This document shows, one piece after another, positions 39,301-49,860 of a stretch of 64,000 bases of DNA (positions are counted from its first letter, which is position 1; each line of letters starts with the position of its first letter). The position numbers and the translations under genes were made by a program. The notes below the pieces were generated by a model. The model ran no database searches. It was not told the origin of the DNA and saw only the letters and a list, made by a program, of their open reading frames with translations. Source of the DNA: Homarus americanus (Eukaryota > Arthropoda > Malacostraca > Decapoda > Nephropidae). The stretch is from assembly GCF_018991925.1 (NCBI RefSeq), contig NW_024722158.1, forward strand, positions 9,242,420 to 9,306,419. Reading direction: 5' to 3'.

Positions 39301-39625
39301 TATACGAGGATGGCCGGCCCAAGGGCCACCTAGGCGTGAATTTGTTTAAGGTGTAGAAGCTGTCGCCAACACAACAACCACACCATAAGTTAACGGGCTG
39401 CATGACCCAGTGTCAAGGAATAGTCCAAGAAGACCGGACAACTCGTCAACTGCACTGGCTAACCATTACCCTGGAATACGATCCGCAAATCGATTAACAT
39501 CCAGGTTCCCAATTGCTGCTTGATAGACAGAGGCAAATGGCTTAAAGAAACTTGCCCATAGTTTCGCCCTGCCCAAGGATCGAACTCGGTTCCACTCGCG
39601 TGTGAGGCGAACATGCTGACCTTCA
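39301..39625 (-). mobile_element. tRNA-derived SINE (SINE-1, minus copy)
   Basis: The minus strand has GGTCAGCATGTTCGCCTCAC (A-box region) and GAGTTCGATCC (B box, 39577-39587). A roughly 230-bp body then follows with ACCTGGATGTTAATCGATTT, GTTGTCCGGTCTTCTTGGAC and ATTCACGCCTAGGTGGCCCT. The second family member at 46170 has the same blocks in the same order. The Pol III promoter is internal. The element depends on LINE enzymes for mobility; which partner is not evident. Confidence 0.87.
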
Positions 39626-39952
39626 CACCACATACATACATAGTATACTACTGTATATAAATTCACCTCAGCAAGTAATTGTGTACTGATTGAGTGATCT
39701 AATTATAAGATTAATACAAATTAATCAACATTAATTTTGATATCATTTAGATAAAAGATTTACACTTTTCACAAATTAATTAGGTCGTTTGATTACTATT
39801 TAATTAAAATTCACTTATAGGATTCCAAAAATAATTGCATCATAATTGAATTTGTTATTAGCATGTGATGTGATAAAAGAAAAAGGCCTTGACATTATTA
39901 CCAGGAGTGTCAAAGTGAGCGAACAATAGAGGGGAGAACGTGTGTCTCTTCC

Positions 39953-39954
<2 letters not shown>
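39626..39954. other. AT-rich unique sequence
   Basis: No open frame or repeat recognised. Confidence 0.6.

Positions 39955-39988
<34 letters not shown>
39955..39988. repeat. (GA)n microsatellite
   Basis: A 34-bp pure GA tract. Confidence 0.96.
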
Positions 39989-39992
<4 letters not shown>

Positions 39993-40127
39993 TTACCGCT
40001 ATTAGATTATCTGTCAGCATCTGTCGACAATATTCGGGGATGACTAATTTTTATGTATGATGAATTTGTGATGTTACTTTATATATTATTTTTTATATTG
40101 TTGACAAAGTAAGATACAGGGAGCTGC

Positions 40128-40300
40128 TAGGTTAGGTTAGGTTAATTTTATGGTGAAATAAACTGGGAACAAGACTTTCTCTAATGCTAAACGCAAACCT
40201 AACATAACCTAATCTAACTTAATCCAGCCCTGCAGGTGACGCAATTAGTCAACCTAACCTAACCTGGTCTAATCTAACCTAACCTAAGCCTCTGTAGTGT
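40128..40300. repeat. scattered TTAGG/CCTAA motifs
   Basis: Short TTAGG run at 40128-40144 and CCTAA clusters at 40197-40215 and 40253-40290, in opposite orientations. Confidence 0.8.
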
Positions 40301-40329
40301 TAGGGAGTTTAAGTAGATAATGAGGGATT

Positions 40330-40656
40330 GAGTTTGAGTAAGCTGCTGATTGGGCAACTGTATATGACGTAAGAACAAATGAGAAGATGATTGGTTCATA
40401 AAGGATTGCGTTACAGCCGATGAGACAGGGAATGGCTCACGAATGCTTACGTCACAGCAAGATAGAGAACTATTGGCTTACCACAGATTACGTCATAAAA
40501 AGGTGAAACGGGAACTGGCTGACTACAGGACACGTCAGAGCAAATGACAACTGACTCAACAGATCAAGTCAGGGCAAGAGAGAAGATGATTGGTTGCCTA
40601 CATATTACGTCACAGTAATAGAAGACGGAGACTGGCTGACTATAAGCGTTTATTGT
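40330..40656. repeat. ~50-bp degenerate array with CRE-like and CCAAT-like motifs, part 1
   Basis: About six diverged units, each with a TGACGT/ACGTCA-type core (TTACGTCACAGCAAGA, ATTACGTCATAAAA, ACACGTCAGAGC, ATTACGTCACAGTAA), followed by AGAGA and then ATTGG or CTGGCTGACTA. Parts 2 and 3 lie at 41461-41636 and 42458-42530. Confidence 0.75.
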
Positions 40657-41460
40657 AAGGCGTTTTAAGATGCACGGAATAGCTAACGAGTTTACTTTCC
40701 CAAACTGTCATTAAAAAATACGACATTGTACCGCGTCTTTGGAATAACTTGTACAACACAGTCTTCAGAAAACAATAAAATTAGGAGAACTGTTATTTGG
40801 ACACAATACGGAAAGAAATAGAGAATAAAATATATAGAAAATTATGGAAAAAAAGACAAATAAAAGGAAAAAAGTCAATAAGTCAACAATGAAAAAGAAT
40901 AACACAAAAACTCTGGCCCGTTGTAAAGGGAATCTCTCCAGGACTCCAGAACCACACGAGACTAGTGCAGCTGTACGCTTCTTCTCTCGCGGCTGTGTTG
41001 GCATATTTGACACGCAATACGACGAATTTCAGGTTCGTTTAAGTCTTAACTTTTGCACTTACAGAACTGTAATCAACTTGTTCACTCTTATTTAAAGTAT
41101 CTTATTAAAGTTTTCATCATATTTGAGTAATTATCAATATTGTTACACCAAAGTCACCAACTACCGTATATAGAAATATTTTTATTATTAAATAGCAATT
41201 TTTTATTGCCTTACATGCCCCCAACTCTTCAATATTAATCAAAATATTCTCCATAAGCGGCCATAATCCGCGTATTTTTAGTGGGAGAAACTCGCTGTTT
41301 GGCTGTTAGCTATTCAGGCGCCTCTGCCCGCTGCAAACGCTAACGCCTGATCGAGGTCTTAGCTTTTCCCTCTGAAGGTGTCATGAGCAGAAGTCAGCAG
41401 CAGCGTCTGCGCAGACAGAATAGCTAACGCGTTAGCTATTCCGTGTACCTGAAACGCCTT
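40657..41460. mobile_element. 804-bp terminal-inverted-repeat element inside the CRE-like array
   Basis: The left end AAGGCGTTTTAAGATGCACG continues GAATAGCTAACG. The right end, reverse-complemented, starts AAGGCGTTTCAGGTACACGG and continues AATAGCTAACG. The inverted repeats are about 33 bp and imperfect. The interior has no transposase frame; open frames of 82-83 codons on both strands match nothing I know. No clear target duplication was seen, so the superfamily is unassigned. Confidence 0.72.
41418..41441. repeat. 24-bp perfect palindrome
   Basis: Half-site GAATAGCTAACG followed by its exact reverse complement, centred on ACGCGT. Half of it belongs to the right inverted repeat of the 804-bp element. 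Confidence 0.95.
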
Positions 41461-41636
41461 CCAATAACCACCCTATACATTAACTCACAGCAGGAAAAAC
41501 GGGGATTGGTGGAGTTTATATTACGACGCACCAGAAAAAACGGTGACCGGCTTACTTCACAACAAGAGAGACAGGAAGTGCCTGACTTTATATTACGCCA
41601 CAGCAGGAGAGATGTGAGATTAGCTGATTATAAAAT
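41461..41636. repeat. CRE-like array, part 2
   Basis: Three to four units (TATATTACGACGCACCAG, TATATTACGCCACAGCAG, then AGAGACAGGAAGTG and similar), the continuation of the array interrupted by the 804-bp element. Confidence 0.7.
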
Positions 41637-42457
41637 AAGAACAAAAGAAAATAAGGAGTCTGCAATAGGCCGGTTGGCCTGTGCATGGCAGCTCCTGTCG
41701 AGAGTTACTACCACTCTCTATCATCCATGAATCTATCTAGCCTCCTTTTGAAACTTTCCAGAGTTCCCGCACTTACTACAAAGTTGCTAAGCTTGTTCCA
41801 CTCGTCCACCACCCTATTTGTGAACCAGTTTCTTCCTATCTCCCTCCTAAACCTAAACTTATCCAACTTGAATCCGTTGCTCCGAGTCCTATCCTGCTCG
41901 GATATTATAAGAACTTTATCTATATCCCCTTTATTGATTCCTTTCACCCACTTAAATACTTCTATCATATCTCCCCGCACCCTTCGTCTTTCTAGGGAAT
42001 GCAAGTTAAGTTTCTTTAACCTATCCTGATATGGAAGGTTTCTAAGTCCCGGAATCATTTTTGTCATTCTTCGCTGCACCGAATTTAGTGAATTTATATC
42101 CATTCTATAATAGGGTCACCAGAACTGAACCGCATAATCGAGGTGCGGCCTGACTAGCGCAAGATATAGTTGCAATAAGACCTCTGCACTCTTGTTACTT
42201 ACACTTCTAGATATAAAACCCAATACTCTGTTTGCCTTATTTCGAACATTAACGCACTGTTTTCTAGGCCGTAGGTCCGGGCTTACAAGTACCCCTAGGT
42301 CTCCTTCACAAGTCGACTTCTCTAGGTTGATGTTGTTAAGGCTGTATACATTATAAGTATTTGTTCTTCCAATATTAAGTACGCTGCACTTGCTGGTGTT
42401 GAATTTCATTTGCCATTTTTCAGACCACCCCTGCAGTTTATTTAGATCCTCCTGTAA
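41637..42457 (-). mobile_element. CR1-like LINE, 5'-truncated (CR1-4)
   Basis: Minus-strand element. The 5' break is at about 42457, just after a codon run ALQEDLNKLQGW. The coding region runs to a stop at about 41708. A short 3' UTR and a degenerate tail follow (ATAAGAAC-type on the plus strand, 41634-41660). It interrupts the CRE-like array. Confidence 0.93.
41708..42457 (-). pseudogene. CR1-like RT C-terminal half with one premature TGA
   Basis: About 250 codons in a single frame. QMKFNTSKCSVLNIGRTNTY is followed by LGVLVSPDLRPRKQCVNVRN, LGFISRSVSNKSAEVLLQLY and LVRPHLDYAVQFW. TGA at 42116-42118 then stands where the sister copy has Cys (WCPYYRMD). The same frame continues with MDINSLNSVQRRMTKMI, NGFKLDKFRFRREIGRNWFT and RVVDEWNKLS to a stop at 41708-41710. 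One point mutation is the only visible lesion here, so the copy is young compared with CR1-1. The endonuclease and catalytic RT part are lost by 5' truncation. Confidence 0.92.
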
Positions 42458-42530
42458 GGCAAGAGAGACGTAGGATTGGCTGACGCTATATTACGTCAGA
42501 GAAGGAGAGACAGGAGTGTCCATTAGCGCC
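42458..42530. repeat. CRE-like array, part 3
   Basis: AAGAGAGACGTAGGATTGGC then TATATTACGTCAGAGAAGGA, the same unit as parts 1 and 2. Confidence 0.7.
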
Positions 42531-42634
42531 GCGCCTTATACCGAGAAGCTGAAGTTCCCGTTATTGACAGTGTTGGAGTACTAGTTGGCCTCTTGGGTTT
42601 GTTTTTACTTTCAGCTTTTTACGGTGTTTGACTT

Positions 42635-42702
<68 letters not shown>
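42635..42702. repeat. (TG)n(AG)n compound microsatellite
   Basis: A 16-bp TG tract followed by a 52-bp AG tract. Confidence 0.97.
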
Positions 42703-42706
<4 letters not shown>

Positions 42707-42816
42707 AATAATCACGTCTTGGTGTCGAAGGAGTTAAAAGTTTTGTCTCCCTGAAGAACACAACACGACCTTCAAACACCAAAACATTCACCTCATCCTA
42801 GAGTGACCTTAAACAT

Positions 42817-42817
<1 letters not shown>

Positions 42818-42857
<40 letters not shown>
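42818..42857. repeat. (CA)n microsatellite
   Basis: A 40-bp CA tract. Confidence 0.97.
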
Positions 42858-42860
<3 letters not shown>

Positions 42861-42969
42861 GAGGAAGTCAAATAAACAAAACAACTGCTTTCTTAAGATA
42901 GTTGAGAAGAATTAAACAAATATATAAAATCGTCGCTCAAACCTGAATTTCGGCAAAGCTAACTGTTGA

Positions 42970-43385
42970 CAGCAATATCCTATCACTAACTAGACCTGAC
43001 CTGACCTGACCTAACCTAACCTAACTGCTGACAACAATTTCCTAACACTAACTAGACCTGACCTGACCAGACCTGACCTAACCATACTGCTGACAACAAT
43101 TTCCTAACACTAACTAGATCTGACCTAACCTAACTGCTGACGACAATTTCCTAACACTAACTAGACCTGACCTGACCTAACCTAACCTAACCGCTGACGA
43201 CAATTTCCTAACACTAACTAGACCTGACCTGACCTGACCTGACCTGACATGACCTGACCTGACCTATACTGCTGACAAAAATTTTCTAACACTAACTAGA
43301 CCTGACCTGACCTGACCTGACCTAACCTAACCTAACCGCTGACGACAATTTCCTAACACTAACCTAACCTAACACTAACTAGACT
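42970..43385. repeat. higher-order array of CCTGA/CCTAA pentamers
   Basis: Six units of about 60-80 bp. Each has GACAACAATTTCCTAACACT, then AACTAGA, then a variable number of ACCTG and ACCTA pentamers. Pentamer number differs between units, so both unit-level and pentamer-level slippage have acted. Confidence 0.93.
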
Positions 43386-43551
43386 CCTGGTTAAATGAAG
43401 TCCTCGTGTAGTGTTCCAGGCTATTGTCTTTAATGGGCTCTCCGTGCGGTGCGGCGGCCAGCCCACGCTCACAGGGGCCCTTGTGTTCACTTAATACTTG
43501 TTACTGGGACAAAACACGAAGCTAATATATACTCTTTAAGTATTTGCTCTT

Positions 43552-43553
<2 letters not shown>

Positions 43554-43629
<76 letters not shown>

Positions 43630-43635
43630 CACACA
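43554..43635. repeat. (CA)n microsatellite
   Basis: An 82-bp CA tract with one CG interruption. Confidence 0.97.
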
Positions 43636-44111
43636 TTGAAATTAAGCTCTATTTGAATTCTAGATATTCTTAAAATGAAAAAAAAATATTGGCCTCTCAT
43701 TATAGAAAGAGTTTGAAGGAAGATTTATATCCTGCCCAAAATACATAAATTTTAAATAATATTTACTTCAATAAATATTCTACTAACATTCCTTTATATC
43801 ATTAACATTATAAACTTTATTCATTATTTTCTACATTATTTTCTACACTCAACATTATACTTCTCCTCCAGTTAATAATTATACATCTGTAACTTCTTAT
43901 TTAACGACCATTTTTTTTAGGTAAAATTATAGTCTCGATCATGAACCAAGCTTAACCTAACCTAATCATAACCTAACCATAACCTAACCTAATCTAATCT
44001 AACCTTCACCTAACCCAACGTAATCTAACCTATCCATAACGTAATCTAACTTAACCTAAAATTCGCTGCATAACCGAAACGATAATAATACAGACTTCCA
44101 TTTCAGTTGAT

Positions 44112-44113
<2 letters not shown>
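43636..44113. other. AT-rich spacer with CCTAA clusters
   Basis: CCTAA/CATAACCTAA motifs concentrate at 43951-44060. Otherwise nothing recognised. Confidence 0.65.
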
Positions 44114-44153
<40 letters not shown>

Positions 44154-44367
44154 AGCCATTTCCTGTCCCTCTGTCTATTAATGCGTCTTTCTGGTTACGT
44201 CTATCCACGTGTCAGTAAGTCTATTTGTCTATCCCTATGTCTCTCTGTCCATGTGTCATCTGTCCATCGATCTGTCCCCCTGTCTATCCATCTGTCCTTC
44301 TGTCTATCCACCAATCACTTTTTAACTGTATGTATGTATGTATGTATGTATGTATGTATGTATGTAT
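44114..44367. repeat. (CT)n, TCTGTC-rich and (TATG)n simple repeats
   Basis: CT tract 44114-44153, degenerate TGTCTATCCATCTGTC repeats 44165-44320, and about ten TATG units at 44329-44367. Confidence 0.93.
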
Positions 44368-46169
44368 AGTCACTTTTTTACCTCTCAAAGTCTTCAGTAA
44401 CAGATAAATCCACATTCACTGTCAATAAAGGAGGGGAACTAAGTCAACATTGTAAGTATTATAAAGTGGAAAAATCATTCACTGAAAAGCTACGAAAAAT
44501 CAGAAAAACTTAACCATGAAAAGTAGATAAAATCCCCATCACTTGAACCTGGGATTTATTACACACAGGTTCCTTAACACGAGTTAGTAAACATTAACGA
44601 TTCATTTATGTAATTCTAATAAAAGTCGTCAGAAAATACCACAGTGAGTTCCCAAACGAGAAAGAATATGACCTGACCGGAGAATTGGCAGTATTTTTTT
44701 ATGAGGGGAGCAGCAGAGCACTAAATTGTCTTTGTCTCGACAGTATTTCAGCCTTTGTGTCGAGTCCTCAGTGCTTCAGAAAGTTATATGAATTACGAGA
44801 GCGTCTTGGGTCTTCACTTCATGATGCTCCTCATATTCGTCTCAGGGTAAAAAAGAAAAAATTAAGTCGTTTTTTCTGTCGTTATTACATCAACTGTGTA
44901 ATTAATTGTAGGTTATTTGAATAATGAAATAATAATCCAGGAAACTTCTCAAATTAAATTGTTAAAAGTTCTTTAATAATTGTGTCAAATGTCAACTTTT
45001 CATGAATTATTAAAGTGTTACAGGAAACTCAATTTCAAATGTGAAAAAAAAAAACATTACGATTCATCCCCATAAGAAAAAACTTATTGTATTTTGCATT
45101 ACATAATTTAGTAATATATAAAACGCATCTAGTTAATAAATATACAAATTTAAGAGGAAGACAAATTTGTAGATGTTAAACCCGTTATTCATATGTTTTC
45201 ATGCAAACCGTAAAGACACAGACAATATTGGAAAAAAACCAATCCACCTTTGAGAAATTCGAATTTTATAGATTAATGTTTACAAACTCGCTTGTCATGT
45301 GTGGCCTGACGTCACCACGGGGTATAATGCCTGACGTGTATAATTCACCTTATAGTTAACTCGTGGTCTATAACTCAACTTCCATCTGTTAAAGATAATC
45401 GTACAGCAGCTACCTGAACTAATAACACTCACATAAATAATTTTAATAAGTTACAGTAATTAATTTATTATATCTTATCAGCATAAGTGTTGAGCGAATA
45501 CGTCTTGGGGCTATGTTTTTTTGTTTTTTTTTTGCCGTGGACAGCAGGTAAGTTACTGTGTACCCCGTACTCACGTAAGGTGTAGAGCAAAAATGATTAA
45601 AGAGCATAGGCCTCAAAAGGTGTTTATAGGACCACAGTGGTCAGGATATTGTGGTGTTGGATGTTACAGAATGTTTCCAGTACTACAGTGTTTGTTTAGT
45701 TCTGTACACGGGAGTTACTAGGTGTGAAATGTGGATACAGCTTCAGTAAGAGTATATCGGCTATCTTGCCATCAGACAAAGTGCTGTTCAATTGCCTTCA
45801 CAGTATGCTTGTATCCGTCCCTTAAAGTAAAAAGTTATATTTCTTCAGTCTAAGACTTAGTGTTGGAGTGTGTGGCCATATGTCTGGCCGTACACTTTAT
45901 CCTTAGTTTTGTTTACATCTGCATGAGGAACATACTGCCAGAGGTACTTATATCCTAATCTTAGTCTAGCGGTTACAACTTCTTTTAATCTACAGTAGTG
46001 ATCTTGTTGCTCCCTATACATGTTTCAGTTGTTACATCTCATCATGGTAAACAATGGACTGACTAGTGGGTGTTTGCACTTGTCAACTGGCGTCAAATTC
46101 ATCTGAGAGTTCTTTTCTGACTACAGTTTTTAAGGTTCTGTTTGACAGTCCTAGATTGTGCTCAACATT
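44368..46169. other. unique sequence, no recognised gene
   Basis: About 1.8 kb of AT-rich DNA. A 79-codon plus-strand frame (44685-44924) and a 66-codon frame (45521-45721) have no family I can name. No repeats beyond short homopolymers. Confidence 0.5.
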
Positions 46170-46497
46170 ATCCTCTGTTAGACGCGGGTTTCGCTAGCGA
46201 GCGGAGCGGACCTGGGTTCGATCCCCGGGCAGGGCAAGGTTCTTTACGCCATTTGCCTCTGTCTACCCAGCAATATATGGGAACCTGGATGTTAATCGAT
46301 TTGCGAATCGTGTTCCGGGGTAATGGTTACCCAGTGCAGTTGGCAAGTTGTCCGGTCTTCTCGGACTATTCATTGACAATGGATCATGCAAAACGTTATA
46401 TTAGGGTGTGGTTGTTGTGTAGGGGACAGCTTCTACACCTTAAACAAATTCACGCCTAGGTGGCCCTAGGGCCAGACATCCTCATTACACGAGGGGC
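46170..46497 (+). mobile_element. tRNA-derived SINE (SINE-1, plus copy)
   Basis: B box GGTTCGATCC at 46215-46224, preceded by a damaged A-box region. The body carries the SINE-1 blocks ACCTGGATGTTAATCGATTT, GTTGTCCGGTCTTCTCGGAC and ATTCACGCCTAGGTGGCCCT. It is about 75-80% alike by eye to the 39301 copy. The open frame across it is fortuitous. Confidence 0.87.
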
Positions 46498-46527
46498 AAC
46501 TATTATGTGTGAGGTAATCCAATATTA

Positions 46528-47071
46528 AGATGGCGGCACACTGGGCTCTTTCCTCCAAACATGTTGCCCGTTTTGCTGGCCTCTGGCCTAAACGCCCAGC
46601 AACAGCAGAATTTCTGCTGTTGCGAGAAATGGACAACGGTTTGGCGGGGATTTTTGCTGGCCGGATTAGTGTTTAAATGAGCTTCATATAATTTTCAGTA
46701 AAATTTTAAATTAATCATGAAACAATAATATTTTTAAATATGACACTTAAGAGGTGACATATTTATATTTATCCGTCACTTTAAATATTCTTTGGTATTA
46801 TTAAAGCATCACTCAGGGTCTTCTTTGACCAGCCAGCCGCCTCCACTTTTAAAGAAAGTTCACAACAGACCCATTGTCTTTTCTTTAGTTTTTGCAGATG
46901 CCTCACTTGCTTCAGCAAGGCCTCGTCTAGACGCTTTGCCGTTGTTTTTCATTGCGTTGGGCAGACGTGCCAACAAAAAACCCAGTGTGACGCAAAACGT
47001 CTCTTTGTTTTGCTGACTGGACCATGTTTGCCCGACATGTTGGGAGGAAAGTGCCCAGTGTACTGCGGCCT
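46528..47071. mobile_element. PIF/Harbinger-like non-autonomous element
   Basis: Termini are inverted. The left AGATGGCGGCACACTGGGC is followed by a CTTTCCTCC block. The right end in reverse complement is AGGCCGCAGTACACTGGGCA, also followed by CTTTCCTCC. TTA lies immediately outside both ends (46525-46527 and 47072-47074), the 3-bp target duplication typical of PIF/Harbinger. Interior 544 bp without a recognisable transposase; a minus-strand basic peptide frame in the middle is not diagnostic. Confidence 0.82.
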
Positions 47072-47338
47072 TTATACGTCTGATTTTTGTTGGAACAAAC
47101 TACTGAGTACAGCCAAACTTGTCTATATATCGCTCACTTATTTAGTATTGCTATAAACAGACGAATTTAAAAAACGATTTACATCAATTCACCAGAATTA
47201 AATCACCCCCCCCCCCCCGGCCCATTAATATTAAATGGACTACAAAAACGTTTCAGGTGAAAATCCCACAAAAACAAACCATTAATAAAGCCGTAAGACT
47301 CACCTACAGCATCATCACAAACAACCACACCAACAGTA
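47072..47338. other. unique sequence
   Basis: Contains a run of 13 C at 47206-47218. Nothing else recognised. Confidence 0.6.
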
Positions 47339-47481
47339 GCCTCACCCCAGCATATTTCACCTGATAATTAAACGCCCTAAAGCTAAACCAACCTAACCCC
47401 CAGGTAACACCACCAGGTAACATTAGGGAGTTTAATCAACAGGTAAAAACAAATGTGGAGAGGCTAATCTTCAGGTGATCC
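47339..47481. mobile_element. short inverted-arm element
   Basis: The left arm CACCCCAGCATATTTCACCT continues GATAATTAAAC. The right arm GTTTAATCAACAGG lies in GGGAGTTTAATCAACAGG and ends GGCTAATCTTCAGGTGATCC. The core is only about 45 bp with CCTAA and GTTAGGG-like motifs. Same family as 36590 and 59202; the outer left end is eroded. Confidence 0.65.
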
Positions 47482-47702
47482 AAAAATACCATCATCGACA
47501 TTAAGAGGTTCCAGTAGTATAACCTCTGTACGTGACACGAGCACCGTCTAACTAACGACCCTTCAACTGTGTTCTTGACCTGTAAAGTCAGACTCAAATC
47601 TAGTCATCTACATGTGACCTCGTGATGACGTAATATACTATAGTGGAGTTACGCTCTTATATTATTATATCTAGTGTTAAATTGTATATAATAAAAAACT
47701 TG
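47482..47702. other. unique sequence
   Basis: Short spacer before the 32-bp minisatellite; nothing recognised. Confidence 0.6.
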
Positions 47703-49620
47703 ACGGACACCTGTACACTCACCTCCACTACCAGACGGACACCTGTACACTCACCTCCTCTACCAGACGGACACCTGTACACTCACCTCCACTACCAGAC
47801 GGACACCTGTACACTCACCTCCACTACCAGACGGACACCTGTACACTCACCTCCACTACCAGACGGACACCTGTACACTCACCTCCACTACCAGACGGAC
47901 ACCTGTACACTCACCTCCACTACCAGACGGACACCTGTACACTCTGACACTCCACACTGTACACACTCCTCACCAGACGGACACCTGTACACTCACCACC
48001 TGTACACTCACCTCCACTACTAGACGGACACCTGTACACTCACCTCCACTACCAGGCAGACACCTGTACACACTCCCACCAGACACCTGTACACTCACCA
48101 CACTACCAGACAGACACCTGTACACTCACCTCACTCACACCAGACAGACACCTGTACACTCACCTCCACTACCAGACGGACACCTGTACACTCACCTCCA
48201 CTACCAGACGGACACCTGTACACTCACCTCCACTACCAGACGACACCTGTACACTCACCTCTCACCAGACGGACACCTGTACACTCACCTCCACTACCAG
48301 ACACCTGTACACTCTGACGGACACCTGTACACTCACCTCACCAGACAGACACCTGTACACTCCACTCACCACAGACGGACACCTGTACACCCCTCCACTA
48401 CCAGGCAGACACCTGTACACTCACCTCCACTACCAGACGGACACCTGTACACTCACCTCCACTACCAGACGGACACCTGTACACTCACCTCCTCTACCAG
48501 ACAGACACCTGTACACTGACACTCACCTCCACTACCAGACGGACACCTGTACACTCACCTCCACTACCAGACGGACACCTGTACACCTCCTCTATCAGAC
48601 GACACCTGTACACTCACCTCCACTACTAGACGGACACCTGTACACTCACCTCCACTACCAGGCGGACACCTGTACACTCACTACCAGACGGACACCTGTA
48701 CACCTCCTCACCACAGACGGACACCTGTACACTCATCTCTCTACCAGACGGACACCTGTACACTCACCTCCCCCAGACGGACACCTGTACAGACGACACC
48801 TGTACACTCACCTCCACTACAGACGGACACCTGTACACCACCAGACACACCTGTACACCTCCACTACTGCACTCACCTCCACTACCAGACGGACACCTGC
48901 ACCTCACCTCCTCTACCAGACGGACACCTGTACACTCACCTCCACTACTACACTCACCTACCAGACGGACACCTGTACACTCACCTCCTCTACCAGACAG
49001 ACACCTGTACACTCACCTCCCACTACTAGACGGACACCTGCACACTCAGACCACACACTCACCTCCACACTACCAGGAGCAGACACCTGTACACTCCACC
49101 TCCACTACTAGGACAGACACCTGTACACTCTCCTCCCACTGTACACCTCCTCTACCTAGACACAGTACACCTGTGTACACTCACCTCCCTCTACCAGACA
49201 GACACCTGTACACTCACCTCCTCTACCAGACGGACACCTGTACACTCACCTCCTCCAGACGGACACCTGTACACTCACCTCCACTACCAGACAGACACCT
49301 GACCCCTGTACTCACCTCCTCACCTACCAGACGGACACCTGTACACTCACCTCCACTACCAGACGGACACCTGTACACTCACCTCCTCTACCAGACGGAC
49401 ACCTGACAGACACCTGTACACTCACCTCCTCTACCAGACGGACACCTGTACACTCCACCTCCTCTACCAGACGCACACCTGTACACTCACCTCCTCTACC
49501 AGACGGACACCTGTACACTCACCTCCACTACCAGACGGACACCTGTACACTCACCTCCACTACCAGACGGACACCTGTACACTCACCTCCACTACCAGAC
49601 GGACACCTGTACACTCACTA
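47703..49620. repeat. 32-bp minisatellite
   Basis: About 60 units of CAGACGGACACCTGTACACT plus CACCTCCACTAC. Variants: CCTCTAC, AGACAGACACC, and truncated units of 20-28 bp, most frequent at 48240-49330. Tails into a TG tract at 49622-49635. Open frames on both strands are repeat-derived. Confidence 0.97.
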
Positions 49621-49860
49621 TTGTGTGTGTGTGTGTACCTCGACAAGATATTTAGGGAGGGTAATCAATCTGAAGGGAGGAGCACATTTCAAGACATTAG
49701 CATATGCTGATATAGGCCGCTTAGACTAAAATGTTGAAGACCTCCAAAATGTAATGGATAAATGGAAGACTAGTTATGACTCAGTATGTCTTTGAATTAA
49801 TGAAACAGGTCATTAGTGTCATTAGTGTCATTAGTGTCATTAGTGAAGGCAGACATTGTA

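Noticed and set aside
46215..46224. Functional tRNA gene at the B box
   Set aside because: No acceptor stem or anticodon arm can be folded. The long conserved body downstream and a second copy mark it as a SINE.
46142..46459. 105-codon plus-strand frame as a gene
   Set aside because: It coincides with SINE-1, whose opposite-strand relative at 39301 does not keep the same frame.
46799..46970. MADF/Myb-like ORF of a Harbinger element
   Set aside because: The minus strand gives a basic, Lys/Leu-rich string, but no diagnostic residues could be matched.
47643..49518. Open frames rich in HLYTHL and VQVSV on both strands
   Set aside because: They are readings of the 32-bp minisatellite, with frame changes every time a unit is truncated.
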